Positions 24,150 to 33,077 of a stretch of DNA of 64,000 nt are shown piece by piece. Under the pieces are notes generated by a model that did no database searches, was not told where the DNA came from, and saw only the letters and a program-made list of their open reading frames with translations. Location: the NCBI GenBank assembly GCA_910580045.1, contig CAJTXF010000004.1:17505-81504 (forward strand), in the 5' to 3' direction. Source of the DNA: an uncultured Eubacteriales bacterium. GTDB taxonomy: Bacteria; Bacillota; Clostridia; Oscillospirales; Acutalibacteraceae. The position numbers were made by a program, and so were the translations under genes. How positions within the stretch are numbered: the stretch's first letter is position 1; each line of letters opens with the position of its first letter.

Positions 24150-24470
24150 TTACTCGCCGCCCATGTCAATAAAGACCTTCTCGCCAGGTTTGGCATAGTC
24201 CAAATCCACTCTGGCCCGGTGCTCTGCATAAGCGCCCAGGCCGTTCTCGTCGCTTATAGAGCGGCGGAGCTCCTGGTTCTTCTGGTTCTGGGTCTCCAGC
24301 TGCGCCTGCAGCGCCACCAGCTGCTGACGCTTCTCGGCAATCTGCACCTGGCGCTCAACAATGGAGAACAGCACGACCACCGCCATGCAGAGCACAGCCA
24401 GCTTCAGCAGGAAGCTGCCCCGAGCCTTTTTCTTTTTCGCCTTCTGGGGCTGCTCTTTCGCCTGGCGCAC
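24150..24470 (-). CDS. divIC: Septum formation initiator DivIC/FtsB-like
   Basis: 106 aa bitopic membrane protein. A basic N-terminus (KAKKKKARG), one membrane helix (about 20-40), then an extracytoplasmic coiled coil (QVQIAEKRQQLVALQAQLE) and a short C-terminal part ending near RVDLDYAKPGEKVF. Member of the FtsB/DivIC family that forms a septal complex with DivIB/FtsL. Start is GTG at 24470 with GGGAGGG five bases upstream. Has its own consensus promoter in the gap after yabQ, so it can be made outside sporulation. Confidence 0.9.
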   Translation of the reverse strand: MRQAKEQPQKAKKKKARGSFLLKLAVLCMAVVVLFSIVERQVQIAEKRQQLVALQAQLETQNQKNQELRRSISDENGLGAYAEHRARVDLDYAKPGEKVFIDMGGE

Positions 24471-24527
24471 ACGCTGTCCCTCCCCGCTGATGGCCTGTGC
24501 CCTCGGGGCCTTGACCGTAGTAATCCA

Positions 24528-24556
24528 ATTATATCTAGTTTACGTAATATTTTCAA
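24528..24556 (-). promoter_or_regulatory. SigmaA-type promoter of divIC-yabR
   Basis: On the minus strand TTGAAA (24556-24551) and TATAAT (24533-24528) are 17 bases apart, 57 bases before the divIC start. It lies in the AT-rich 229-base gap after yabQ and separates vegetative division genes from the sporulation genes upstream. Confidence 0.85.
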
Positions 24557-24699
24557 GGGTTTTTTTCGTTTTTTCTGTCTCGTACCAGATTTTTTTATTC
24601 TCCCTAGAACAGACATTCGTTTTTTCAGGTTTTCTCTTGGTGTTTTCGTACAGGCGTTCGATTTTGTGGGTTGACCAACCACACTTTTGGTTAACATAA

Positions 24700-25245
24700 T
24701 CATTTTGCTCGTGTCTCCACACTTCTGCCGGGAGAAGTACGCCCATTGCTGGGCAAGTGATTCCGAGTGCGGGCGGCAGCTTGTTTCCCACGGCCTTTGC
24801 CCCGGCGGGCGCGGCGCCTTTTCTTGGGCTTCTTTGCTGGCAGAAGTTTGCGCAGGAGTTCCTTCACCCGGGCGAACAGCCTCTTCCCCCATACCGCGAG
24901 AGGACGGAAGATTCGTCTGCGGAGAAAACCGCGCAGTTTGCCTGTCACTTTCCGCAGCCATGCAGCTGTGCCGTTGACAAGCGAATCCAGGGCGCAGATT
25001 GTCCCCCAAGCGCCCAGTCCCTGGAGAACCACCTGAAACAGCCGCAGCCGTCCTTTATCTATGGCCAGCGCCACTGTGAAGGCAACCACCGCGCAGAGCG
25101 GCCCCAGCAGCAGGTCGCTGACAAACAGAAAAATCCGGCCGCCCCGCAGGAGAAGCCGGGCCAGCTTCAGGGCCAAAAACGCCCCGCCCAGCAGTGCCCC
25201 GGTGGCAAGGCACAGGCAGGCCCCGGGCAGGGAGAGGGTATTCAT
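24700..25245 (-). CDS. yabQ: Spore cortex biosynthesis protein YabQ
   Basis: 181 aa. Four or so hydrophobic segments (LCLATGALLGGAFLALKLA, IFLFVSDLLLGPLCAVVAF, LFQVVLQGLGAWGTI) followed by a strongly basic cytoplasmic tail with RRRARRGKGRG. YabQ of Bacillus sits in the outer forespore membrane and is needed for the cortex. The ATG overlaps the yabP stop. Together with yabP this is good evidence that the organism forms endospores. Confidence 0.85.
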   Translation of the reverse strand: MNTLSLPGACLCLATGALLGGAFLALKLARLLLRGGRIFLFVSDLLLGPLCAVVAFTVALAIDKGRLRLFQVVLQGLGAWGTICALDSLVNGTAAWLRKVTGKLRGFLRRRIFRPLAVWGKRLFARVKELLRKLLPAKKPKKRRRARRGKGRGKQAAARTRNHLPSNGRTSPGRSVETRAK

Positions 25246-25520
25246 TTGAAGAGCCTGCCGAAAAAGGACAGGTTCGGCCCGCTCTCGGTATAGGACACCG
25301 CGCCCACCTTGCCCTTTACCAGCATATCGCCGGTATCGGAATTCAGGCTCTCAATATGCAGGGCTTCCCCCTTAATGTTCAGCTGGCCCAAATCAGTCTG
25401 GGCAGTAATCAGCTCGTCACTGAAAAAGTCCACCCGCTGGATGCCGGTGGCGGTCATACGCTCCCGGTCGTTTAGGGTCAGGCTGTGCTTTTTTACCAGC
25501 CTGCCCGGTTGCTCCGTCAT
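25242..25520 (-). CDS. yabP: Sporulation protein YabP
   Basis: 92 aa. ATG at 25520 chosen because AAGGGG lies nine bases upstream; an ATG three codons earlier abuts that site. YabP/YqfC family: HSLTLNDRERMTATGIQRVDFFSDE, LNIKGEALHIESLNSDTGDM and a hydrophobic end. In Bacillus it is required for spore formation under sigma-E; a sigma-E-like promoter precedes it here (25545-25575). Stop overlaps the yabQ start. Confidence 0.9.
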   Translation of the reverse strand: MTEQPGRLVKKHSLTLNDRERMTATGIQRVDFFSDELITAQTDLGQLNIKGEALHIESLNSDTGDMLVKGKVGAVSYTESGPNLSFFGRLFK

Positions 25521-25544
25521 AGGGCTCATCCCCTTCCTGGGTAG

Positions 25545-25575
25545 AGTATATGCGGCAGGGCCAACCTGGTATGAC
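25545..25575 (-). promoter_or_regulatory. Sigma-E-like sporulation promoter of yabPQ
   Basis: On the minus strand GTCATACC (25575-25568) and CATATACT (25552-25545) are 15 bases apart, resembling the Bacillus sigma-E pattern (KMATATT and CATACANT). The start codon is 24 bases downstream. A sigmaA -35 is lacking. The assignment is inferred from consensus and from the known regulation of yabPQ. Confidence 0.6.
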
Positions 25576-25578
25576 AGA

Positions 25579-25622
25579 GAAAGGGCAGCGCGCCGCAAAT
25601 TCGCGGAGCACTGCCCTTTCTA
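25579..25622. terminator. Terminator between rqcP and yabP
   Basis: GAAAGGGCAG (25579-25588) pairs with CTGCCCTTTC (25611-25620), with inner GCG/CGC pairing. It isolates the sporulation pair from transcription of the MATE-rqcP side. Confidence 0.75.
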
Positions 25623-25691
25623 TCGTTTTACTTTCTGCTAATCAAAGGGTTCTTTGACCTGGGCAGCAGCGCCGCCCAAGATGCTTCTCCA

Positions 25692-25937
25692 TCAGCCCTC
25701 CAGAAACCTGTACAGCCCGGCGGCCTGGTCCTTGTTGGCGTACTCGTTGATGGAGAGAATTTCCGCCTTGAGTACCCGCTCACCAATATGAATCTCCAGG
25801 ATGTCCCCCACCTTAACTGGGTAGGAGGCCCTGGCGGCCGCGCCGTTGACCAGCACCCGCCCAGCATCGCAGGCCTCATTGGCCACAGTGCGGCGCTTAA
25901 TCAGCCGGGAAATTTTCAAATATTTATCTAATCTCAT
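25692..25937 (-). CDS. rqcP: S4-domain ribosome quality-control protein RqcP (YabO/Hsp15-like)
   Basis: 81 aa, almost all one S4 RNA-binding fold: MRLDKYLKISRLIKRRTVANEACDAG and RVLVNGAAARASYPVKVGDIL. In Bacillus RqcP works with RqcH to add alanine tails on stalled 50S-nascent chains. Location next to yabP-yabQ-divIC is the conserved Firmicutes arrangement. It begins 18 bases after the MATE stop. Confidence 0.93.
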   Translation of the reverse strand: MRLDKYLKISRLIKRRTVANEACDAGRVLVNGAAARASYPVKVGDILEIHIGERVLKAEILSINEYANKDQAAGLYRFLEG

Positions 25938-25955
25938 TGTATCACCTCATTGTTA

Positions 25956-27344
25956 TCAAGTGGGTGTCCCACTGTCCAGCTGCCTTTTGCCCACGCCGAA
26001 GCTCTCAGGTGCCCGGAACCACAGCAGCAGATACACCAGAGAAGGAACCAGCCCCAGCACCCAGCCAACAGGCGCTGCCAGCCAGATGCCGATATACCCC
26101 ATGAAAAGGGGCAGCAGCAGGGAAAACCCAATCTTGGAGGCCAGTTCCACAATACTGGACACCAGTGTGATTTTGACCGCGCCAATCCCCCGCAGGGCAG
26201 AGTTCACTGTCCAGATAGCCCCCAGGAACAGGTAGAAAACAGCCTCAATGCGGACAAAATTCACTGAGGCAGTGAGCACATACTCGCTGGGCTCCTCCAT
26301 AAAGATAAGGGCCAAAGGCTCGGCAAAAATCAGCATGACCGCAGTGGAGACCAGCGCCAGGCCGCCCACCAAAAGCAGCCCCTTTTTCAGTCCCTCCTGA
26401 ATGCGCCTGTAGAGCTTGGCCCCATAGTTCTGGCCCGCGTAGACAGAGAAGGAAAAGGCCACATTGGAAAAGCTGATGGTGGCCAGCTGCTCCACCTTGC
26501 TGCCGACTGTATAGGCAGCCACAATATCAGAGCCAAAGGAGTTGATGACCGCGGTAATCACAAACATGCCCACACAGAGTACAGCGCTTTGGGCGCACAT
26601 GGGCAGGCCAATGCGCAGATACTCCCCTATCATCTTCCTGTCAAAGGTCCAGGCCGCCTTATCCGGCACCAGGCGGGGGTGGCGCTTTTTCAGGTAGAAC
26701 ACGCACAGCGCCGCGGATACTGCCTGGGCCAGGACTGTCGCCCAGGCAACCCCTGCCACGCCTCCATCCAGAACCAGGACAAAGAGCAAGTCCAGGCCAA
26801 TGTTGAGGATGGTACCGAAAATCTGGAAATACAGGGGGGTTTTGGAGTCTCCAATGGCCCGGAAGATGGAGATAAGACCATTGGCAAACAGGATGGCAAT
26901 GGTAAGGCCCCCTGTGATTTGAATATATGTCACCGACTGGTCGATGATGTTTTCCGGCGCGCCTAAAAGGGCCATCATGGGCCGGGCCCCGAACAGGGAC
27001 AGCAGGCCCAGGGCGGCTCCGCCCAGCAGAATCAGGTACACAGCGTGGCTTACCGCCCGCTTCATGCGCTCGCTCTGTTTGGCGCCCTCTGCCTGGGAGA
27101 TAATGATGGACAGGCCGTTGGTCAGGCCGTTTCCCATCATCATAATGAAGGCGCTGGTGGAGCTGGCTGCCCCCATGGCAGCCAAGGCGTCAATGCTGAC
27201 AAAACGTCCCACCACAATGGTATCCACCATGTTGTACATCAGCTGGAACACGCCGCCAATCCACATGGGGATGGCAAACAGAATCAGGAGCTTTGTGGGC
27301 GAACCCTGGGTCATGTCCAGATTTGCGGCTTTGCTTTTTTTCAT
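25956..27344 (-). CDS. MATE-family multidrug efflux protein
   Basis: 462 aa, twelve membrane helices in two homologous halves, typical NorM/DinF length. ATG 27344 with GGAAGG six bases upstream; starts MKKSKAANLDMTQGSPTKLL, and the MTxGxxxKLL start is a family hallmark. Contains GRFVSIDALAAMGAASS and ISQAEGA. Exports cationic drugs or metabolites by Na+ or H+ antiport. Probably cotranscribed with the ABC exporter pair upstream (61-base gap). Confidence 0.92.
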   Translation of the reverse strand: MKKSKAANLDMTQGSPTKLLILFAIPMWIGGVFQLMYNMVDTIVVGRFVSIDALAAMGAASSTSAFIMMMGNGLTNGLSIIISQAEGAKQSERMKRAVSHAVYLILLGGAALGLLSLFGARPMMALLGAPENIIDQSVTYIQITGGLTIAILFANGLISIFRAIGDSKTPLYFQIFGTILNIGLDLLFVLVLDGGVAGVAWATVLAQAVSAALCVFYLKKRHPRLVPDKAAWTFDRKMIGEYLRIGLPMCAQSAVLCVGMFVITAVINSFGSDIVAAYTVGSKVEQLATISFSNVAFSFSVYAGQNYGAKLYRRIQEGLKKGLLLVGGLALVSTAVMLIFAEPLALIFMEEPSEYVLTASVNFVRIEAVFYLFLGAIWTVNSALRGIGAVKITLVSSIVELASKIGFSLLLPLFMGYIGIWLAAPVGWVLGLVPSLVYLLLWFRAPESFGVGKRQLDSGTPT

Positions 27345-27405
27345 CAATATCCTTCCCTTCCCAAGTTCAGTGCGGAGACAGCGCCTCTTCACTCACTATG
27401 CCTTA

Positions 27406-29289
27406 CTATGCCTTTTGAAGCTGCTCCTTATCATACTGCAGGGTATAGAGCTTGTAGTAGCGTCCCTTCTGGTGCAGAAGCTCCTGATGGGTGCCTTGCT
27501 CCAGAATCTCCCCGTGGCTGAGCAGGATGATATTGTCCGCGTGCTGGATGGTGGACAGCCGGTGGGCCACTATCAGCATGGTGCCGATATTCTTCATTTT
27601 CTCCAAAGAGTCTTGGATAAGCAGCTCGGTCTCGGTATCAATATTGGCGGTGGCCTCGTCCAGAATCATCACTGCGGGCTTGTGGATAATGGTGCGGGCA
27701 AAGCTGAGCAGCTGCCGCTGGCCTGCGGAGAAGTTGTTGCCCCGCTCCCGGACCGCCTCGTCCAGGCCATTGTCCAGGCGGTCAATGAACTTGTCCGCGT
27801 TCACATATTCGCAGGCCTGACGGATGTCCTCCTCCGGGAACTCGTCCCGCAGGACAATATTCCCCCGGATGGTGCCGGAGAACAGGAACACGTCCTGGAG
27901 CATCTGGCCAAAGTGCTTGCGCAGAGAGGCAATGCTGATTTCCTTAATATCCCTGCCGTCAATGAGAATCTGGCCCTTCTGAATGTCATAGTTCCGGCAA
28001 ATCAGGGAAAGGATGGTGGATTTGCCGGAGCCGGTGGAACCCACAAAGGCCACGGTCTGCCTGGGCTCCACATGGAAGCTGACGCCCTTGAGCACCCACT
28101 CCCCAGGATTATAGGCAAACCACACGTCCTTAAACTCAATCTCCCCCTTAATTTCATCTATGTCTTTGGCGTTGGGGGAATCCACCACCTGGGGGACCAT
28201 GTCCATGACAGTGAAGATTTTTTCCGCCGCAGCAAAGGAGCGCTGGAGCATATCAAACTGCTCGGCCAGCTGCTGGATGGGGTTGAAGAACTTGGAGATA
28301 TACATATAGAAGGACACAATCACGCCGCTGGTCACGGTCTGGCCCATAAAGTTCCAGCCGCCGATATAGCCCCGGCCGCCCAGGTACATCAGGCACAGCA
28401 CAGAGGAGATGTACAGCATGTATACCATGGGCTGGAAAATACCGAACACGAACATACGGGAGCGCTTGGCCTTTTCCAGGTTCTTGGACAGGGCCAGGAA
28501 GTCCTGCATCTTCCGCTCCTCCCGGTTGAAAATCTGGGTGATTTTAATGCCGGACAGGTTCTCGGAAAGATAGGTGTTCACATCCGTGGTGGCGTCGTTG
28601 ACCCGCAGGTGAACGGAACGGGAGAAGCGCCGGAAGATAATGGTGAACAGAACCACAAAGGGCACAAAGCACAGCACCATCAAGGTGAGCATATAGTTCA
28701 AAAGCAGCATGGCCCCCAGCACGGCGATAACCACCATCACATTCTGAATCAGGGTCACCAGAATGTTTGTGAACATAAAGGAGATGGCGTTGGGGTCATT
28801 GGTCACGCGGGTGACCAGCTTGCCCACGGGGATGTCATTGAGCTGGGCGTGGCTCAGGCCCTCAATATGGGTGAACACGTCCTGGCGCATGGCGGAGAGG
28901 ATTTTCTGGCCCACCCTTTGCAGCACCATGGCCTGGATATATGTACACAGCAGGGAGACCACCAGCAGGCCCGCGTATACGGCCACGGCCTTGCCCAGAT
29001 AGGAAAGGTCAAAATCACCGACCACGGTCTCCTCAATATTGCCGATAATCAGCGGAGACAGAATCGAATGCACATTGGCCAGCAGCATCACAAAGAACAC
29101 CAGCACGAACTGCATCCGGTAAGGCTTGGCATAGGCCAGCAGCCGCTTGACAATCTCTGAGTCCGGCATATTGCGCTCCCGGTTTTCCAGGGCGTTTTTC
29201 CGCTTGGCCACCGCATAGGCAACCACAAAGAGCAGGGCGAACATACCGATGATGGCGCCCACAATCAGAACCGGCAGATACTCACGCAT
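27406..29289 (-). CDS. ABC exporter half-transporter, canonical ATPase site subunit
   Basis: 627 aa, six-helix exporter domain (about 50-340) fused to an ATPase. Walker A GSTGSGKSTIL, signature FSAGQRQLLSFARTI, Walker B VMILDEATANIDTE with the catalytic Glu. ATG 29289 overlaps the end of the upstream half-transporter by eight bases and has GGGAAGGGAG upstream. An extra N-terminal helix and linker (1-45) precede the core. Pairs with 29282-31066 as a TmrAB/BmrCD-type heterodimer for drugs, lipids or peptides. Confidence 0.92.
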   Translation of the reverse strand: MREYLPVLIVGAIIGMFALLFVVAYAVAKRKNALENRERNMPDSEIVKRLLAYAKPYRMQFVLVFFVMLLANVHSILSPLIIGNIEETVVGDFDLSYLGKAVAVYAGLLVVSLLCTYIQAMVLQRVGQKILSAMRQDVFTHIEGLSHAQLNDIPVGKLVTRVTNDPNAISFMFTNILVTLIQNVMVVIAVLGAMLLLNYMLTLMVLCFVPFVVLFTIIFRRFSRSVHLRVNDATTDVNTYLSENLSGIKITQIFNREERKMQDFLALSKNLEKAKRSRMFVFGIFQPMVYMLYISSVLCLMYLGGRGYIGGWNFMGQTVTSGVIVSFYMYISKFFNPIQQLAEQFDMLQRSFAAAEKIFTVMDMVPQVVDSPNAKDIDEIKGEIEFKDVWFAYNPGEWVLKGVSFHVEPRQTVAFVGSTGSGKSTILSLICRNYDIQKGQILIDGRDIKEISIASLRKHFGQMLQDVFLFSGTIRGNIVLRDEFPEEDIRQACEYVNADKFIDRLDNGLDEAVRERGNNFSAGQRQLLSFARTIIHKPAVMILDEATANIDTETELLIQDSLEKMKNIGTMLIVAHRLSTIQHADNIILLSHGEILEQGTHQELLHQKGRYYKLYTLQYDKEQLQKA

Positions 29290-31066
29290 TGCTATGCTCA
29301 CTCCCTTCCTCGTCCAGCTTCTGCAAATCCACCATCTTGGTGTACTCGGGACAGTTCTTGTACAGGTCCTCATGGGTCCCTGCGGCAACCAGCCGCCCCT
29401 GGTCAATAAACAGAATCTTGTCCATCTGCTCAATGGTGGAGATGCGGTGGGCAATCAGGATGGTGGTCTTGCCTGCCCGGGTGGCCCGCAGGTTGCCCAG
29501 AATAGAGCGCTCTGTCTTGGTGTCCACAGCGGAGACAGAGTCGTCCAGAATCAGAATAGGCGCGTTCTTCATCAAAGCCCGGGCAATGGAGATACGCTGC
29601 TTCTGCCCGCCGGAGACCGTAACGCCCCGCTCGCCCAGCACGGTGTGGAAGCCATGCTGGAACTTCTTAATGTCATGGGCCACATCCGCCAGCTTGGCGT
29701 ACTGGTCGATAGCCGCCTTGTCATACTCCTCCACGCCAAAGGCGATGTTGTGCTCAATGGTGTCAGAGAACAGGAAGTTGTCCTGGGGCACGTAGGAACA
29801 GCCCTCCCGCAGGGAGTGGATGGTAATGTCGTTTACGTCCACCCCGTCCACAAAAAGGGTGCCGTCAGGCACATTGTATGTACGGAGAATCAAATCCACC
29901 AAAGTGGTCTTGCCCGAGCCGGTCTTGCCCACCAGGCCCACGTTCTCTCCGGCGTTGATGGTGAAGGAGATGTTTTCCAGGGCGTTGTACTCCCCGTCCG
30001 GGTAACGGAAGGTCAAATCCCGGAACTCGATAGAGCCCTTGATATTGTCCATGGGTTTCGCGCCGGGCTTGTCCTTTACCGTAACCTGAGCGTCCAGCAG
30101 CTCGCTGACCCGGTCCAGAGAGGCCTTGCCCCGGCTGGTCATGTCAATCAGCTCGCTGACAGCCATGATGGGCCAAATCACGGAGTTGAAGTACCCGATA
30201 AACTCCACCAGCTGCCCGGCGTTGAAATAACCCTGGTATACCAGATATCCGCCATAGCCCAAAATCACGCAGATGACGCTCTCAATAAACAAAGTGACAA
30301 AAATGCGGAACAGCACAGAGAGCTTGGTGTGGTTGATATTGGCCTCCTCGTTCTCCTTGTTCAGCTTCTGGAAGGCCCACAGCTCCCGGCCCTCTTTCAC
30401 AAAGGCCTTGATGACAGCAATGCCGGAGAAGCTCTCCTGGGAGAAATCGGACAGATTGGAGAAAGCCTGCTGGCGCAAATCCCAGCGGTGCATCAGGCTT
30501 TTGCCCACCACAGTGGCCATGCACAGCAGCAGAGCCATGGGAATCATGGACAGCAGGGTGAGCAGGGGATTCATGGCCCACATCTTCACAATGGCCAGGC
30601 CCCCCATGAACAGGGCGTCGAAAAACATGAGCACGCCCCAGCCAAAGCAGTCCTGGACTGTGTCCAAATCATTGGTGAACAGGCTCATCAGGTTGCCCAC
30701 CTTGTTCTCCTGATAAAACTCCCGGCTCAGGTTCTTGGCGTTGTCAAACATCCGGTTGCGCAAATCCGCCTCCAGCCGGATGGCCGAACCCATAAAGCAC
30801 AGCCGCCAGAAGAACCGCCCAGCCACAATGGCCAGAATTACCCCAACCATGGGCATACAGATGCGGTCCAGCAGAAAGTTCACATCAAAGGGGATGGTTT
30901 GGCCGTCCACCTCCACAAAGCCCTGGTTTATGCCGTTGATTACCATCTGGTACAGGTTGGGAATCATCAGCTGGAAATAGTCTACCGCCACCAGGGCCGC
31001 CAGCCCCAGCAGCAGCAGCCAGCTGTACTTCAAGTAGTACCGATTGATATGCTTGCCGATAATCAA
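29282..31066 (-). CDS. ABC exporter half-transporter, degenerate-site subunit
   Basis: 594 aa from TTG 31066, which has AGGAGG eight bases upstream (protein then begins LIIGKHINRYYLKYS). Six-helix exporter domain plus ATPase: Walker A GKTGSGKTTLVD, signature VSGGQKQRISIARAL and Walker B LILDDSVSAVD. Here the catalytic Glu after Walker B is Asp, the mark of the non-canonical site in heterodimeric exporters. Overlaps its partner gene. A -10 TATAAT at 31113-31118 lies upstream. Confidence 0.92.
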   Translation of the reverse strand: MIIGKHINRYYLKYSWLLLLGLAALVAVDYFQLMIPNLYQMVINGINQGFVEVDGQTIPFDVNFLLDRICMPMVGVILAIVAGRFFWRLCFMGSAIRLEADLRNRMFDNAKNLSREFYQENKVGNLMSLFTNDLDTVQDCFGWGVLMFFDALFMGGLAIVKMWAMNPLLTLLSMIPMALLLCMATVVGKSLMHRWDLRQQAFSNLSDFSQESFSGIAVIKAFVKEGRELWAFQKLNKENEEANINHTKLSVLFRIFVTLFIESVICVILGYGGYLVYQGYFNAGQLVEFIGYFNSVIWPIMAVSELIDMTSRGKASLDRVSELLDAQVTVKDKPGAKPMDNIKGSIEFRDLTFRYPDGEYNALENISFTINAGENVGLVGKTGSGKTTLVDLILRTYNVPDGTLFVDGVDVNDITIHSLREGCSYVPQDNFLFSDTIEHNIAFGVEEYDKAAIDQYAKLADVAHDIKKFQHGFHTVLGERGVTVSGGQKQRISIARALMKNAPILILDDSVSAVDTKTERSILGNLRATRAGKTTILIAHRISTIEQMDKILFIDQGRLVAAGTHEDLYKNCPEYTKMVDLQKLDEEGSEHSNA

Positions 31067-31112
31067 AGCTGCTTCCTCCTCTTTTTTGTAAATTATCTTA
31101 TCACAAGGCAAT

Positions 31113-31118
31113 ATTATA
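31113..31118 (-). promoter_or_regulatory. Probable -10 of the ABC exporter operon
   Basis: TATAAT preceded by TGG on the minus strand, 47 bases before the TTG start. No clear -35 is found 17 bases upstream in the very A-rich DNA, so this is a partial promoter call. Confidence 0.45.
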
Positions 31119-31173
31119 CCACAGTTTTTTCATTTTTTCTACCCCTTTTATAAATAAAGTCAGGGTTTTTTAT

Positions 31174-31206
31174 AAAAAAACAAGAGGCCGTTTTTGGCCT
31201 CTTGAA
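31174..31206 (-). terminator. Terminator of the serpin gene
   Basis: CAAGAGGCC and GGCCTCTTG form a perfect 9-bp stem; on the minus strand seven T follow. It is 20 bases after the serpin stop. Confidence 0.85.
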
Positions 31207-31226
31207 AAATTTATAAACTTTATAAT

Positions 31227-32504
31227 TTACCCTTTGCCGCCTGGCTCCATCAAGGCGCCCAGGAAAAGGGGCGTGCAGGTTTCTGTGTCCACAATCATAT
31301 AGAGGAAGGGCCGGTCCAGGTTAATCCTGACAGGGTCGTCCATCATGGCAGCCCCGGCCTCCATCACCACCGCTGTGGCAGCGCCAGCCTTGGTGCCCTG
31401 CTCAAAGACAGAGATGTAGGTCTTGTGGAGAACCTGGCTGATATACAGCGGCCAGCCGTCCGCTTCACGGCCCATGGCGGAAAAGTCCGCCTTATCGGGC
31501 TCAAAGGCGTCTGTCATTCCCAGAGAGCGCAGGGTATCTGCCAGAGAAACGCTGTACTCTGTCTCGAACTTGGGCAGCTCTGCCCAGACCACCCGCTCGT
31601 CAGGGTTGGAGAGAAGCTCCCGCAGGCGCTGGCCGGTGAGGGTGGCAGCATAGTCTGCCGGGGACTGGCCCTCCCCGGGCAGCAGGGCCGCAAAGGCGTA
31701 TTTCCCGCCCGCGTAGTACTTGAGGAAGCCCATGGCGTCCCCATCCCGAATACAGCCGTACTCAGAGGAGGACATCATGTCCACCGGCTTGGTGCTGCCG
31801 TCCGCCAGGGTGAAGTTCGCCTCATGAATATCCTGCTCCTCATACACCTCCGCCCACTCTCCCTCAAAGGCAAGGGCGTTGAGCAGAACCATCACTGACT
31901 GGGGGGAGAGCTCGCTGAGCATCTGGGGAACCATGCCGTGGGTGTGCTCCTTGACCCAATCATTCACCTTCTGTACGGTGGCATTGTCAAAGGGTTCCTG
32001 GAAGACCCCCGCGCCAAAATAGTCGGCGTTCTTTTGCAGGAAGTCCTTCTCCACCTCCACCTGGCCCTCCTTCAGCCAGAGGGAGTTGGCCTGGTGGAAA
32101 ACAGATTTCTCCCCGCTGGGCAGGCTTTTGCTATAGGCAGAAAGATAATCGCTGAGCTGGCCGACAGGCAGGCCCAGCGCTTTTTCCATCTGGGCAAGGG
32201 TCTCCCCCTGGGCGCCGTTGGCAGTCATGGTCAGGGCGCTGAGCACGGAAAAAGGAGATACCAATACATTTCCGTCCTTCTCCATGGAAGCGCGCAGGAG
32301 CTTGAGCCCAAACTCCGCGGAGACATCAGCCGCCGCGCTGTCCACATCCTGGACAGCGGCAGCGGAGGAGCCAGGTTTGATATTTGCCATAAGGTCCCCT
32401 TTCTGGACTGTGCCCGCCGGGTCCGCGCAGGCGGCCAGAAGCAGCAGCGCCAGCGTCAGGACAAGCGTGGTTTTTCCCATACGGGACTTGCGGAGCGTTT
32501 TCAT
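31227..32504 (-). CDS. Serpin-family protease inhibitor, lipoprotein
   Basis: 425 aa from ATG 32504 (AAAGGTGG eight bases upstream). A signal sequence ends in the lipobox LLLAACAD, so the protein is lipid-anchored outside the membrane. A full serpin fold follows: NVLVSPFSVLSALTMTANGA, VLLNALAFEGEW, LPKFETEYSVSL and the C-terminal LDRPFLYMIVDTET. The reactive-loop hinge reads EQGTKAGAATAVVM with small residues, so it should be inhibitory; the cleavage site falls within EAGAAMMDD, suggesting elastase- or chymotrypsin-like targets rather than trypsin. Gut bacterial serpins inhibit host or microbial serine proteases; the target here is unknown. Confidence 0.92.
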   Translation of the reverse strand: MKTLRKSRMGKTTLVLTLALLLLAACADPAGTVQKGDLMANIKPGSSAAAVQDVDSAAADVSAEFGLKLLRASMEKDGNVLVSPFSVLSALTMTANGAQGETLAQMEKALGLPVGQLSDYLSAYSKSLPSGEKSVFHQANSLWLKEGQVEVEKDFLQKNADYFGAGVFQEPFDNATVQKVNDWVKEHTHGMVPQMLSELSPQSVMVLLNALAFEGEWAEVYEEQDIHEANFTLADGSTKPVDMMSSSEYGCIRDGDAMGFLKYYAGGKYAFAALLPGEGQSPADYAATLTGQRLRELLSNPDERVVWAELPKFETEYSVSLADTLRSLGMTDAFEPDKADFSAMGREADGWPLYISQVLHKTYISVFEQGTKAGAATAVVMEAGAAMMDDPVRINLDRPFLYMIVDTETCTPLFLGALMEPGGKG

Positions 32505-32591
32505 GGAGTGAGCCACCTTTCATGATATAATTTGCTAATCGGGCGTTCACCCTATGTATCGTTTTTTCAGAAGGGCGGGTCACAATGAATT

Positions 32592-33068
32592 TTATCCCAT
32601 GCCAAAAATAAATTTCAGCCAGCTGGTAAAGCTGTCCGCGCTGTATACCGCCAGCATAATCAGCACCAAAAAGGCCACCACAGAGAGGATTTCCCCCACC
32701 AGCCGTTTCAGCGTGGGCGGCGGCGCGTCCTCCTGCTGGCCGCCCTGCTCCTGGACAATCTCCTCGTTCACCTGGACTGCCAGCGCCTGGGCCTGCTCCA
32801 TCTGTCCAGCCTGCACATAGATTCGCTTGTCCGTGGGCATGGACTCCATATCAAAGGTATAGTACGCCCCTTTTCCCGCGTCTTCAACCTTGTGGGGGAT
32901 GTCTGCCCGCGTCAGGGCCTGCTCCAGACGCTCAGCCATGTACAGATTACACTGGCACAGGAAGGCCGTATCCCTCTCCCCTGCCGGGCGGAGCTTCCCG
33001 CTGCGGCAGCCAGGGCATTTGGCTGCCCCGTCCTCACAGAGCCGCCGGCATTTTTCACAATACTGCAT
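32592..33068 (-). CDS. Zinc-ribbon membrane-anchored protein of unknown function
   Basis: 158 aa, AGGAGG five bases before the ATG. N-terminal four-cysteine ribbon (CEKCRRLC then CPGC), a middle region with FLCQCNLYMAERLEQAL that resembles signal-transducing DUF2007-like folds (YMAERLEQALTRADIPHKV), and a C-terminal membrane helix (about 128-150). It is 9 bases downstream of the HD-hydrolase gene. I do not recognise a named family; a regulatory or membrane quality role would be a guess. Confidence 0.75.
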   Translation of the reverse strand: MQYCEKCRRLCEDGAAKCPGCRSGKLRPAGERDTAFLCQCNLYMAERLEQALTRADIPHKVEDAGKGAYYTFDMESMPTDKRIYVQAGQMEQAQALAVQVNEEIVQEQGGQQEDAPPPTLKRLVGEILSVVAFLVLIMLAVYSADSFTSWLKFIFGMG

Positions 33069-33077
33069 AGCGCCCTC

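Noticed and set aside
26944..29160. Very long plus-strand frame across the MATE and ABC exporter genes
   Set aside because: Antisense to two clear families, rich in His/Gln/Gly as typical of shadow translations in GC-rich DNA.
29249..31153. Long plus-strand frame opposite the ABC half-transporter
   Set aside because: Antisense shadow of a gene with all ABC motifs; no start signal.
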